Shown: in pieces, positions 43,568 through 52,454 of the stretch | Position numbering within the stretch: position 1 is the first letter of the stretch | Layout: the number at the start of each line of letters is the position of its first letter | Source: Hafnia paralvei ATCC 29927 | GTDB taxonomy: Bacteria; Pseudomonadota; Gammaproteobacteria; Enterobacterales; Enterobacteriaceae | Length of the DNA stretch: 64,000 nt | NCBI RefSeq assembly: GCF_001655005.1 | Contig: NZ_LXET01000062.1 | Span: 1 to 64,000 of the forward strand | Direction of reading: 5' to 3' | The notes under the pieces: model-generated | Databases searched by the model: none | The model's input: only the letters and a program-made list of their open reading frames with translations | Told to the model about the DNA's origin: nothing | Position numbers and translations under genes: made by a program

Positions 43568-45898
43568 CTACTTCGTCTTTCTTAATAATCTTAAAGCATT
43601 AGCAGTTACCAATGCGGTAGCACCAGAATCAGCCAGAACCGCTAACCACAAACCGGTAAGTCCTAATAGACTCGTCACCATAAAGATGGCCTTCAGCCCC
43701 AGCGCAATAGTGATATTTTGCCGGATATTGGCATGAGTCGCACGCGACAGAGCAATAATCTCAGGCAATCCCGTTAGGCGGTTATGCGTCAACGCCGCAT
43801 CGGCGGTTTCTAAGGCGACATCCGAGCCACTGCCCATGGCTATCCCAATGCTGGCCGCTTTCATCGCTGGCGCATCATTAATGCCGTCTCCCACCATTGC
43901 CGTGTCTGCTTTTCGGCTTAATGCGGTAACGGCTTCGACTTTATCAGCAGGCAGTAAGCTTGCACGAAAATCAATACCGAGCTGGCTGGCAATCGCCGCC
44001 GCGGCGCGTGGGTTATCGCCTGTAAGCATAACGCCACTGATCCCCATGCGTTTAAGCTGCGCAATAGCCTCTACCGCATCAGCACGTAGCGTATCGCTTA
44101 ATGCGATCAGGCCAACCGGCAACTGAGCTTGAACCACTACGACTACCGTTTTCCCTGCACTTTCCAACTCATGCACCTGCGCTAACGCCGCTTCTGATAA
44201 CGCATTTTGCGCCAGCTTTGAAGGTGCCATCACCTGAATCAATTCACCGTTGATATACCCTTCGACGCCAATACCCGCCTTAGCTTGGCGTTCATCAGCC
44301 GTCAGTTGTCCTAACTTCTGTTCAGTCACTTTGCGCACGATGGCCTGCGCCAACGGATGATGAGAACCCACCTCCACCGCGGCAGCAAGCGTGAGAACTC
44401 GCGCCGAATCCACGTCGCCCAGAGCCACCACGTCAGTGACCTGCGGAGTCCCCTGCGTCAGCGTTCCGGTTTTATCGAACGCAATCGTAGTGACTCGCCC
44501 TAGCTGTTCCAGCGCTGCGCCACCTTTAATCAAGGCTCCACGGCGTGTTGCGGCAGCTAAACCAGAGGTGATCGCTGCCGGAGTAGAAATAACTAACGCA
44601 CAAGGGCAACCTATCAACAGCATAGTTAAACCACGATAGATCCACGTATCCCAAGGCTGGGCAAAAAAGAGCGGTGGAACCACAATCACCAGTAGCGAGA
44701 ACAGCATGATCGCTGGCGTGTAATAGCGGCTAAAGCGATCCAGAAAACGCTCAATAGGCGCACGCCGTTCATCAGCTTCTTCGATCAATTGTAAAATACG
44801 GTCAATCGCATTATTGCCCGGCTCCGACACCACACGTAGCTGGCAAACACGATCGACCACCAGAGAACCCGCCGCAACTTTCTCACCGCTTTGGCGCTCC
44901 ACGGGGACGGATTCACCGGTTAACGCACTTTCGTCAAAGCTCACTCCATCAGCCAGTAACTCTGCGTCCGCTGGCATACGCGCGCCCGGCGCAACTTCAA
45001 TTATCTGTCCTGGCAATAGCGAAGAGACAGCGACCGTTTTACGCTGGCCGTTTTCAATCACGATGGCTTCTTCGGGCACCAGAGCCATTAACGCACTCAC
45101 GCCCTTGCGTGCACGGTTAGCTGCATAAGACTCTAATAGCTCACCGATCATAAACAGCAGCAATACCATGGCTGCTTCTTCGGTCGCGCCAATAAATAGA
45201 GCACCAACAGCGGCAATACTCATGAGCGTTTCGATCGCAAATGGCGTGCCGCTACGAGTGAGTTTCCACGCTTGGCGTACCACTGGCGCTAAACCCACTA
45301 AAGTCGTCGCAATAAAGGCAATACGCCCTAATGCTGGACTAAACTGTTCAATGCCATAGCTGACAATCATCAAAACAACCAAAGAGATCAGCAGGCCGTA
45401 TTCTTTCCAAAAGCTATTTTCTGGCGGTGACGTCGTTCCATTCACGCCAAGGAGAACGAAGCCCGCGTTTTCAACCGCAGTCTGCACTTTTTTACTGACG
45501 TCATGACCCGCATCGACCACCAGTTTTTCTGTGGCAAATAACACGGCGGCATGATTAACGCCGGGGATCCCGCTCACCGCGGTTTCTATTTTCTTAGCGC
45601 AGCTTGGGCAGTCCATCCCACGAACTTTCCAGCTAAAACGTTGGCTGCCAGCAGGAGGTGGAGTTAGAGAGGAACCTGAGGGGTGTTCATCTTCATCATC
45701 ATTGTCATGGCAATGACCGCTGCTACAGCAACTGTCCCCACCCGATTTGGATCCTGCCGAATCGGTTTGTATATCCTGATGCTCATGAGCTGTGGAGCAA
45801 CAGCCGTGCTGCGTTTTGCTATGGCTATGGCTGCAGCCACATGAAGAGTGTCCGTGAGCATGATTCGGCTCATGGGAGTGATGAATGTGTTCAGACAT
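43568..45898 (-). CDS. zntA: Zn/Cd/Pb-exporting P-type ATPase ZntA
   Basis: Inner-membrane P1B ATPase that pumps Zn2+, Cd2+ and Pb2+ to the periplasm. The 776 residues exceed E. coli ZntA (732) by a long N-terminal tail (about 1-80) packed with His, Cys and Asp (SCGCSHSHSK, SCCSSGHCHDNDDEDEH), probably an extra metal-binding segment. Next come the HMA motif GMDCPSC (near 95), the membrane IGCPCALV (near 432), the phosphorylation motif FDKTGTLTQG (near 475) and GDGINDAPA. A MerR-type operator with a 20-bp spacer lies upstream. zntR is not in the window. Confidence 0.95.
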   Translation of the reverse strand: MSEHIHHSHEPNHAHGHSSCGCSHSHSKTQHGCCSTAHEHQDIQTDSAGSKSGGDSCCSSGHCHDNDDEDEHPSGSSLTPPPAGSQRFSWKVRGMDCPSCAKKIETAVSGIPGVNHAAVLFATEKLVVDAGHDVSKKVQTAVENAGFVLLGVNGTTSPPENSFWKEYGLLISLVVLMIVSYGIEQFSPALGRIAFIATTLVGLAPVVRQAWKLTRSGTPFAIETLMSIAAVGALFIGATEEAAMVLLLFMIGELLESYAANRARKGVSALMALVPEEAIVIENGQRKTVAVSSLLPGQIIEVAPGARMPADAELLADGVSFDESALTGESVPVERQSGEKVAAGSLVVDRVCQLRVVSEPGNNAIDRILQLIEEADERRAPIERFLDRFSRYYTPAIMLFSLLVIVVPPLFFAQPWDTWIYRGLTMLLIGCPCALVISTPAAITSGLAAATRRGALIKGGAALEQLGRVTTIAFDKTGTLTQGTPQVTDVVALGDVDSARVLTLAAAVEVGSHHPLAQAIVRKVTEQKLGQLTADERQAKAGIGVEGYINGELIQVMAPSKLAQNALSEAALAQVHELESAGKTVVVVVQAQLPVGLIALSDTLRADAVEAIAQLKRMGISGVMLTGDNPRAAAAIASQLGIDFRASLLPADKVEAVTALSRKADTAMVGDGINDAPAMKAASIGIAMGSGSDVALETADAALTHNRLTGLPEIIALSRATHANIRQNITIALGLKAIFMVTSLLGLTGLWLAVLADSGATALVTANALRLLRKTK

Positions 45899-45957
45899 GC
45901 TGACCTCCGTGGTGTTATCCGATAACGGATGAAGATGGATTTCTAAGATTTTAGGGA

Positions 45958-45989
45958 AGTCTACACCTTGGAGTCGACTCCAGAGTCAA
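45958..45989 (-). promoter_or_regulatory. ZntR-type zntA promoter
   Basis: On the minus strand TTGACT (-35, 45984-45989) and TAGACT (-10, 45958-45963) are separated by exactly 20 bp, the over-long spacer of MerR-family promoters. The spacer carries the palindrome CTGGAGTCGACTCCA, as in the E. coli zntA ZntR operator. Activation by Zn-bound ZntR is expected. Confidence 0.9.
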
Positions 45990-46178
45990 GGGTTTAAATG
46001 AGATAAATTCTTGTTTTGCATATTCCGGAAATGAAACAACTTTCATGATAAATCCAGATCTTGTTCTGATTTTTTGAACAGAGGGATGAGTTTTTTACGC
46101 TTTCTTATTATCGGCTTAGGTCTAAACTAGATTTCAACGACAAGAGCCTGATTGGCTGGCTCATAGGAGATTTTGATT

Positions 46179-46874
46179 ATGATTTATATCCGTAAAGCAA
46201 ATGACCGTGGTCACGCAAATCATGGTTGGCTCGATAGCTGGCACTCTTTCTCTTTCGCTGATTACTACGATCCCGATTTTATGGGATTCTCAGCGTTACG
46301 CGTGATTAACGACGATAGAATCGCTGCAGGTGAAGGTTTCCCAACGCATCCGCATAAAGACATGGAAATCCTGACCTATGTAATGGAAGGCGCCGTTGCT
46401 CACCAAGACAGCATGGGCAATAAAGAGCAGGTTAACGCCGGTGAGTTCCAGATCATGAGCGCCGGTACCGGTATTCGCCATTCTGAATTCAATGCTTATC
46501 AGGATCGCGACTTACATCTGTATCAGATTTGGATCATTCCCGATCAGAAAAACCTGACACCTCGCTACGAGCAAAAAGCGTTCGACGTGCCACAAGGGCG
46601 CCAATTGGTACTCTCTCCTGATGCTCGCGACGGGTCATTGAAAGTGTTCCAAGACATGACACTCACCCGTTGGGCGCTGCTGAAAGACGAGCAGAGCGTT
46701 TATCAGATGCAGGCAGATCGCCGCGTTTGGATTCAGGTTGTCAAAGGCAACGTTTCCATCAACGGCCAACACGTTAGCACCGCCGATGGTGTTGCCATCT
46801 GGGATGAAGCGGCAATTTCTATCCATGCTGATGATAAAGCGGAAATCCTGCTGTTCGACCTGCCAGCCGTATGA
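46179..46874 (+). CDS. yhhW: Pirin-family quercetin 2,3-dioxygenase YhhW
   Basis: Bicupin pirin protein, 231 residues, nearly colinear with E. coli YhhW, which has quercetinase activity. Metal ligands are in the HPHKDMEILTYV and GTGIRHSEFN segments (about residues 57-61 and 101-105). I start at the ATG 46179, behind AGGAG, rather than the TTG six bases earlier. In E. coli yhhW is next to gntR; here a 4-kb PTS island lies between them. Confidence 0.93.
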   Translation: MIYIRKANDRGHANHGWLDSWHSFSFADYYDPDFMGFSALRVINDDRIAAGEGFPTHPHKDMEILTYVMEGAVAHQDSMGNKEQVNAGEFQIMSAGTGIRHSEFNAYQDRDLHLYQIWIIPDQKNLTPRYEQKAFDVPQGRQLVLSPDARDGSLKVFQDMTLTRWALLKDEQSVYQMQADRRVWIQVVKGNVSINGQHVSTADGVAIWDEAAISIHADDKAEILLFDLPAV

Positions 46875-46894
46875 ACCATTAGATAACGTGTTCA

Positions 46895-46921
46895 ATGCCA
46901 GCCTAAGTGCTGGCATTTTTT
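46895..46921 (+). terminator. Terminator of yhhW
   Basis: ATGCCAGC (46895-46902) pairs with GCTGGCAT (46909-46916) around a 6-base loop and is followed by a run of T. It lies 20 bp past the yhhW stop. Confidence 0.88.
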
Positions 46922-46971
46922 ATGCCTGAAATTCTTTGTTAGCCTATTTTTTCCACAGTATCTATTTAACT

Positions 46972-46987
46972 TGTGACCGTTTTCACA
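46972..46987 (+). promoter_or_regulatory. CRP site before the beta-glucoside PTS operon
   Basis: TGTGACCGTTTTCACA is a perfect TGTGA-N6-TCACA box. It lies about 65-70 bp before the LacI-type operator. With TTTAGT (47031-47036) as a possible -10, it would sit near -63, a class I position. Catabolite control of the island is the natural reading. Confidence 0.85.
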
Positions 46988-47045
46988 GCTTTTATCTGAG
47001 TAAATTTTCATTCCTGAATACCGCTCTCACTTTAGTTTTTTTGTA

Positions 47046-47063
47046 TTGGAAACCGGTTTCCAA
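47046..47063 (+). promoter_or_regulatory. LacI-family operator before the beta-glucoside PTS operon
   Basis: TTGGAAACCGGTTTCCAA is an 18-bp perfect palindrome with the central CG of LacI/GalR-family operators. E. coli AscG binds a very similar TGAAACCGGTTTCA. It is probably bound by the LacI-type product of the island's last gene. It is 56 bp before the EIIB ATG and likely overlaps the transcription start. Confidence 0.85.
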
Positions 47064-47118
47064 AATGTATCCAATGAGTTTTAGAAAATGAACCGTTTAA
47101 CTCAGAGAGAACATAAAA

Positions 47119-47424
47119 ATGAAAAAAATCATGCTGTGCTGTGCTGCGGGTATGTCCACCAGTTTATTGGTGAAAAAGATGCTGACATCCGCGCAGGAGC
47201 GCGGGTTAGACGTTGAAATCAAAGCTTTTGGCGCAGGCGAATTTGACGATCAGTTTGAGCATTATCAGGTCATATTGCTGGGGCCTCAGGTGAAATATAT
47301 GCTCAGCGGCCTGGCGCAAAAAGCAGAGCCGAAAGGCATTCCGGTGGCGGCTATCGACATGATGGATTACGGAATGCAGCGTGGCGATAAAGTATTAGAT
47401 TTTGCCCTGTCGTTAATCGATTAG
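47119..47424 (+). CDS. PTS EIIB, lactose/cellobiose family
   Basis: Soluble phosphocarrier of 101 residues. The active cysteine is in LCCAAGMSTSLLVKK (Cys8), the signature of the ChbB/CelA family. It passes phosphate to the beta-glucoside carried by the EIIC 16 bp downstream. It is the first gene of EIIB-EIIC-GH1-LacI, with a CRP box and a GGTTTCC palindrome upstream. No EIIA gene of the lactose type is present, so phosphate must come from elsewhere. Confidence 0.92.
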   Translation: MKKIMLCCAAGMSTSLLVKKMLTSAQERGLDVEIKAFGAGEFDDQFEHYQVILLGPQVKYMLSGLAQKAEPKGIPVAAIDMMDYGMQRGDKVLDFALSLID

Positions 47425-47440
47425 CGCGAGGGGATCGCCA

Positions 47441-48751
47441 ATGAGCTTATATCAATCAATGGTTAGCGTGATTGAACAAAAGATCGCGCCTCTAGCCGGT
47501 TCTATCGGGCAGCAAAAATATGTGATTGCCATCCGTGATGGTTTTCTCGCCGCCCTGCCCTTCATGATTATTGGCTCGTTCATGCTGGTATTTATCTTTC
47601 CGCCTTTCGACGCAGATACGCAATGGGGATTTGCCCGCGGCTGGCTGAATTTTTCACTTAAATACCGTGCCGAACTGATGTTGCCGTTTAACCTTAGCAT
47701 GGGCGTAATGACATTTTTTATCTCCGTTGGTATCGGCGCCAGCATGGGTAAACACTATAAGCTCGATCCCATCATGACTGGCCTACTGGCATTCATGGCC
47801 TTTTTAATCGTCGCTGCGCCTTATAAAGATGATCACATCTCGACTCAGTACTTCTCAGGACAAGGGATCTTCACGGCAATTATCACTGCTATCTATGCCA
47901 GCGAAATGTACGCCCTCCTAAAGCGTAAAAACATCACCATCCGGCTGCCCAAAGAAGTCCCTACAGGGGTCGCCCGTTCGTTTGAAATCTTAATTCCTGT
48001 GGTGATCATCGTCGCAACGCTGCATCCGTTAAACCTTTTAGTTGAATCCATGACGGGGATGATTATCCCTGAAGCCATCATGCATTTATTGGCTCCGCTG
48101 GTTTCAGCCTCTGATTCCCTGCCAGCCATTTTGTTATCGGTGTTACTGTGCCAAATCCTGTGGTTTGCCGGAATTCACGGTGCGCTGATCGTTACTGGCA
48201 TTATGAATCCGTTCTGGATGACCAATCTGGCACTCAATCAAACTGCATTAGCAACTGGCGCACCGCTACCGCACATCTATTTGCAGGGGTTTTGGGATCA
48301 CTACCTGCTGATTGGCGGCGTGGGTTCTACGTTACCTTTGGCATTCCTACTGTTACGTAGTAAAGCCATTCACCTACGAACCATCGGAAAAATGGGCGTT
48401 GTACCGAGTTTCTTTAATATCAACGAACCAATTCTGTTCGGTGCCCCCATCATCATGAACCCCGTGTTTTTCCTGCCCTTTATTTTAGTACCCATGATCA
48501 ATGCCACTTTTGCATGGACCGCCACCAAACTTGGCTGGGTTGCACAAGTGGTTTCAATGACGCCATGGACAACGCCTGCGCCAATCGGAGCCTCATGGGC
48601 TGCAAACTGGGCACTCAGCCCCGTCATTATGTGTCTGATCTGCATGGTGTTGTCCGCTGCAATGTACTACCCATTCCTGAAAGCCTACGAACGTACCTTG
48701 CTTAAACAGGAAGAAGATAAACAGGCCAATGAACTGGCGTTGAACTCATAA
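47441..48751 (+). CDS. PTS EIIC permease, cellobiose/lichenan family
   Basis: Integral membrane sugar permease of 436 residues of the CelB/ChbC group. About ten hydrophobic segments are apparent. The family motif FNINEPILFGAPIIMNP appears near residue 330, and AGIHGALIVTGIMNP near 240. GGGGATCGCC precedes the ATG. It is followed after 10 bp by a GH1 glucosidase. Cellobiose-like beta-glucosides are the likely substrate; the exact sugar is not determined. Confidence 0.92.
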   Translation: MSLYQSMVSVIEQKIAPLAGSIGQQKYVIAIRDGFLAALPFMIIGSFMLVFIFPPFDADTQWGFARGWLNFSLKYRAELMLPFNLSMGVMTFFISVGIGASMGKHYKLDPIMTGLLAFMAFLIVAAPYKDDHISTQYFSGQGIFTAIITAIYASEMYALLKRKNITIRLPKEVPTGVARSFEILIPVVIIVATLHPLNLLVESMTGMIIPEAIMHLLAPLVSASDSLPAILLSVLLCQILWFAGIHGALIVTGIMNPFWMTNLALNQTALATGAPLPHIYLQGFWDHYLLIGGVGSTLPLAFLLLRSKAIHLRTIGKMGVVPSFFNINEPILFGAPIIMNPVFFLPFILVPMINATFAWTATKLGWVAQVVSMTPWTTPAPIGASWAANWALSPVIMCLICMVLSAAMYYPFLKAYERTLLKQEEDKQANELALNS

Positions 48752-48761
48752 CGGAGCACCT

Positions 48762-50141
48762 ATGACACACTCGTTTCCAACTGGATTTTGGTGGGGCAGC
48801 GCCAGCTCGGCACCGCAAACCGAAGGCAATAGTCTTGGCAGCGGCAAAAGCGCCACGGTATGGGATCACTGGTTCTCCCAACAGCCAAATCGTTTTCATC
48901 AACAGGTGGGGCCACAAGATACATCGACCTTTTATCAGCATTGGCGAGATGATATTGCACTGCTAAAGCAGGTTGGACATAACAGCTTTCGCACTTCGAT
49001 ATCATGGGCGCGCTTAATTCCTAACGGCCGTGGAGCGGTTAATCCTGATGCGGTGTCATTTTATAATCAGATCATCGATGAAATGCTGGCTCAGGGCATT
49101 ACGCCTTTTATCAATCTCTTCCATTTCGATATGCCGATGGTGATGCAACAGCAAGGTGGCTGGGAAAATCGTGAAGTCGTTGATGCTTACGCGGAATACG
49201 CCGCGACCTGTTTTCATCTGTTTGGCGATCGCGTCAAACACTGGTTTACCTTTAATGAGCCTGTGGTTCCGGTCGAAGGTGGCTATCTGTACGACTTCCA
49301 TTATCCCAACGTGGTGGATTTTAAACGCGCCGCGACCGTGGCTTATCACACCATGCTCGCCCATGCACAGGCGGTGCAACGCTATCGCCAGTTGGATCAA
49401 GGTGGAGACATTGGCATTATCCTCAACCTGACGCCTTCTTATCCCCGTTCTGAGAATCCGGCCGATGTAAAAGCGGCAAATATCGCCGACCTAATGTTTA
49501 ACCGTAGTTTTCTCGATCCCGCTCTGTTAGGTAAATATCCCGATGAGTTAGTCGATTTGCTCAAAATGCATCACCAACTGCCAGAATGCCGTGACGGCGA
49601 TCGCGAGCTATTGGCTCAGGGCGTGGTCTCACTACTTGGAATCAATTACTATCAACCAAGACGCATCAAATCCCGTGATAGCATGGTGAATCCCGAGAGC
49701 CCGTTTATGCCTGAATGGTTCTTCGATAACTATGAAATGCCAGGGCGTAAAATGAATCCTTATCGCGGCTGGGAAATCTATGAAAAAGGCGTTTATGACA
49801 TTTTGGCGAACCTACGCACTCAATACGGAAATCCGCGTTGTTTTATTTCAGAAAATGGCATTGGCGTAGAAAACGAGCAGCAATTTGTTGAACATGGGCA
49901 GGTACAAGACGACTACCGCATTGAATTCATTCGCGAACATCTGCAATGGGTGCATAAAGCGATTCAGGAAGGCAGTCGGTGCTTGGGTTATCATATGTGG
50001 ACATTTATCGATAACTGGTCGTGGTGCAATGCCTACAAAAACCGCTATGGCTTTGTGCAACTCGATTTAGCGACGCAAACGCGGAAAATAAAAAAAAGTG
50101 GCCAATGGTTTGCCAAAGTCTCACAAGAGAACGGTTTTTAA
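48762..50141 (+). CDS. GH1 6-phospho-beta-glucosidase
   Basis: Glycoside hydrolase family 1 enzyme of 459 residues, expected to hydrolyse the 6-phospho-beta-glucoside delivered by the PTS. The acid/base glutamate is in TFNEPVV (near residue 168) and the nucleophile in FISENGIGVEN (near residue 366). WAR...NGRGAVN near 85-95 and the C-terminal RKIKKSGQWF, the basic phosphate-binding end common in phospho-glucosidases, are also seen. It is in the same operon as EIIB and EIIC. Confidence 0.92.
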   Translation: MTHSFPTGFWWGSASSAPQTEGNSLGSGKSATVWDHWFSQQPNRFHQQVGPQDTSTFYQHWRDDIALLKQVGHNSFRTSISWARLIPNGRGAVNPDAVSFYNQIIDEMLAQGITPFINLFHFDMPMVMQQQGGWENREVVDAYAEYAATCFHLFGDRVKHWFTFNEPVVPVEGGYLYDFHYPNVVDFKRAATVAYHTMLAHAQAVQRYRQLDQGGDIGIILNLTPSYPRSENPADVKAANIADLMFNRSFLDPALLGKYPDELVDLLKMHHQLPECRDGDRELLAQGVVSLLGINYYQPRRIKSRDSMVNPESPFMPEWFFDNYEMPGRKMNPYRGWEIYEKGVYDILANLRTQYGNPRCFISENGIGVENEQQFVEHGQVQDDYRIEFIREHLQWVHKAIQEGSRCLGYHMWTFIDNWSWCNAYKNRYGFVQLDLATQTRKIKKSGQWFAKVSQENGF

Positions 50142-50161
50142 CACATTAGGCATTGTTTTGC

Positions 50162-50200
50162 TCGGAGATGCAGGGTTCTACTTTTTTAACCTGTATCTCC
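50162..50200 (+). other. Hairpin between the glucosidase and regulator genes
   Basis: GGAGATGCAGGGTT and AACCTGTATCTCC can pair with small mismatches around a T-rich loop. No T tract follows, so it is more likely an RNA-processing or attenuation element than a full terminator before the regulator gene. Confidence 0.4.
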
Positions 50201-50241
50201 TGCACTAGAACGAATGATTTCACTCCAACTGGCAAAAGAAT

Positions 50242-51159
50242 ATGGCGACTATCAACGATGTATCACGACTCGCTCAGGTGTCCAAAGCCACAGTATCACG
50301 GGTACTCAGCGGCAGCCGTGGCGTGAAGGAGGAAAGCCGTCTGGCGGTACTAAAAGCCGCAGAAGCCCTGAACTATGCGCCGAATTTGATTGCTCAGTCG
50401 CTGAGTACACAAACGACCGGTTGCATTGGTGTCGTGTGCGCCATGGAAACTATCCAGCAGGCAGCGCATTACCTTCAGGCGTTAGAAAAACAGATGCGTC
50501 TGCATAAAAAACACCTTCTGCTACGCTTCGCCACCGATGCTGCCAGCGTACAACATGCGTTAAGCGAGTTGGGGCGCGGACTGTGTGATGCCATGATTAT
50601 CATCGGAGCGCGTTTTACACTACCTCCGCTTGACGACACCATTGTGCTGATTGACTGTTTAGACGCCGAAGGCGGCAGCCGGATTGAGTTCGATCATGAG
50701 TTTGCTGCACACACCGCTTCTCAATATCTGGTCAGTCAGGGGCGACGCCAGTTGGCATTGCTAAATTATGACCAGAGCGATGCCGCTGACCAAACACTAC
50801 AGGGTTATCGCAGCGCATTAGAATTTAACCTTATTCCTTACAACAGACAGCTTGTGACCCAATGTTCTCCCTCTATGAAGGTCGCCCTCCAGTCGTTGCT
50901 TAACAGCGGTGTTGCCTTTAATGGGCTTCTGCTACGCGATAACAACGATGCTCAGCAGGCAAAAGAACTGTTGCAAGCATTCAATCGTGATGTTCCTAGG
51001 CAGGTCATGATTTTTAGTCTCGATGGTTCCATGAGTCTTCCAGGGCAGCCCGCCATTGAATATCCATTAGAATCGTTGGCACAAAGAGCACTTGAGCTTA
51101 TCGTCGGGTCACGTGATGCAGGGCACTCCTACGTGGTTCGCGGCGCATTAGTGGCGTGA
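50242..51159 (+). CDS. LacI-family regulator of the beta-glucoside PTS operon
   Basis: Repressor of 305 residues, shorter than the usual ~335. The LacI helix-turn-helix ATINDVSRLAQVSKATVSRV begins at residue 2, with the hinge helix near NLIAQSL around residue 50. A periplasmic-binding-like effector domain follows. It resembles AscG. It is the last gene of the island and probably binds the palindrome upstream of EIIB. The ribosome site is weak (AAAAGAAT before the ATG). Confidence 0.88.
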   Translation: MATINDVSRLAQVSKATVSRVLSGSRGVKEESRLAVLKAAEALNYAPNLIAQSLSTQTTGCIGVVCAMETIQQAAHYLQALEKQMRLHKKHLLLRFATDAASVQHALSELGRGLCDAMIIIGARFTLPPLDDTIVLIDCLDAEGGSRIEFDHEFAAHTASQYLVSQGRRQLALLNYDQSDAADQTLQGYRSALEFNLIPYNRQLVTQCSPSMKVALQSLLNSGVAFNGLLLRDNNDAQQAKELLQAFNRDVPRQVMIFSLDGSMSLPGQPAIEYPLESLAQRALELIVGSRDAGHSYVVRGALVA

Positions 51160-51270
51160 TATCCCAGAGCGCGATGTTTCGCATGATATGCGTAACATTT
51201 GTTTTATACGTGACATTGTTTTTTTGCTAAACTGTCTGCATTCGTCCGAACATTAGTTATTTCATTGAAA

Positions 51271-52266
51271 ATGAAGAAAAAACGCCCTGTACTTCAAGAT
51301 GTCGCAGACAAAGTTGGTGTGACAAAAATGACGGTAAGCCGTTATTTGCGTAACCCTGAGCAAGTTTCTGCTGCACTTCAAACAAAAATTGCAGTGGCGT
51401 TGGACGAATTGGGATACATCCCTAATCGCGCACCGGATATTCTCTCCAATTCAACGAGCCGCGCGATTGGCGTGCTTCTTCCTTCTCTGACCAACCAAGT
51501 TTTCGCCGATGTTATTCGTGGCATAGAAAGCGTCACCGACGCGCATGGCTATCAAACTATGCTAGCGCACTATGGCTATCGCCAAGAAAAAGAAGAAGAG
51601 CGTTTATTGTCTCTGCTCTCCTACAACGTCGATGGGTTGATCCTGTCTGAACGCAGTCACACCGCACGCACACGTAAGATGATCGAAGTGTCAGGCGTCC
51701 CCGTCGTGGAAATGATGGACTGCGTGACGCCGTGTATTGATATCGCGGTTGGGTTTGATAACTTCGAAGCCGCTCGTCAAATGACTCAGGCCATCATCGA
51801 TCGCGGTCATCGCAAAGTGGTTTATTTTGGCGCTCGCCAAGATGAGCGTACGGTCATCAAACAGCATGGCTATGAAGCGGCAATGAATCATGCCGGCTTA
51901 GAGCCTCGTAGTGTCATGATCCCACGCGGTTCCTCTTACTCCGTCGGCAGTGAGCTACTGCGTGAAGCGCTAGAACGCTATCCTGACATGGACAGTATCT
52001 TCTGCACCAACGATGACTTAGCCGCAGGTGCTGCCTTTGAATGCCAGCGTTTGGGTCTGCGCATTCCTCAAGATATGGCGATCGCCGGTTTCCACGGCCA
52101 CGATATTGGTCAGGTCATGACCCCGAAACTCGCCAGCGTATTAACACCTCGCCAGCGCATGGGGCAAATTGCCGCAGAGCGCATGCTAGCACGCCTACGC
52201 GGTGAAACCATTTCACCCCAGATGGTTGACGTTGGTTTCACACTTCTCTATGGCGGCAGCATCTAA
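51271..52266 (+). CDS. gntR: Gluconate utilisation repressor GntR
   Basis: LacI-family repressor of the gluconate genes, 331 residues as in E. coli. It begins MKKKRPVLQDVADKVGVTKM, the DNA-binding domain, and the ligand domain is almost colinear with E. coli GntR. I use the ATG at 51271 rather than a TTG six bases earlier. No clear Shine-Dalgarno is visible. It is followed by gntK-gntU with two GntR operators between. Confidence 0.93.
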   Translation: MKKKRPVLQDVADKVGVTKMTVSRYLRNPEQVSAALQTKIAVALDELGYIPNRAPDILSNSTSRAIGVLLPSLTNQVFADVIRGIESVTDAHGYQTMLAHYGYRQEKEEERLLSLLSYNVDGLILSERSHTARTRKMIEVSGVPVVEMMDCVTPCIDIAVGFDNFEAARQMTQAIIDRGHRKVVYFGARQDERTVIKQHGYEAAMNHAGLEPRSVMIPRGSSYSVGSELLREALERYPDMDSIFCTNDDLAAGAAFECQRLGLRIPQDMAIAGFHGHDIGQVMTPKLASVLTPRQRMGQIAAERMLARLRGETISPQMVDVGFTLLYGGSI

Positions 52267-52355
52267 AACCCCGTAAGCAACTACTCACTTATAGTTAATT
52301 ACCGTTACTAACTGAGAGTAACCTCACAGTTATTGAAGCTACTTTGTCACGGTTC

Positions 52356-52412
52356 TTGCTAATTGTTATCTCTGCTCAGACAATGTTACCCATAACAAGT
52401 TACCAGTAACAT
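52356..52412 (+). promoter_or_regulatory. gntK promoter with two overlapping GntR operators
   Basis: TTGCTA (-35, 52356-52361) and GACAAT (-10, 52379-52384) are 17 bp apart. Two GntR-type sites follow: ATGTTACCCATAACAA (52383-52398) and AAGTTACCAGTAACAT (52397-52412). Each has one mismatch to ATGTTA-N4-TAACAT. The first overlaps the -10 end and the likely start near 52391, which explains repression in the absence of gluconate. Confidence 0.8.
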
Positions 52413-52454
52413 TACGTTTAGCGGATGGTCTTCCGTCCCCTCTCTGGAGTAGAA

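Noticed and set aside
50162..50200. Hairpin before the LacI gene as an intrinsic terminator
   Set aside because: No T tract follows and the downstream gene is co-directional and close; kept only as a structural note.
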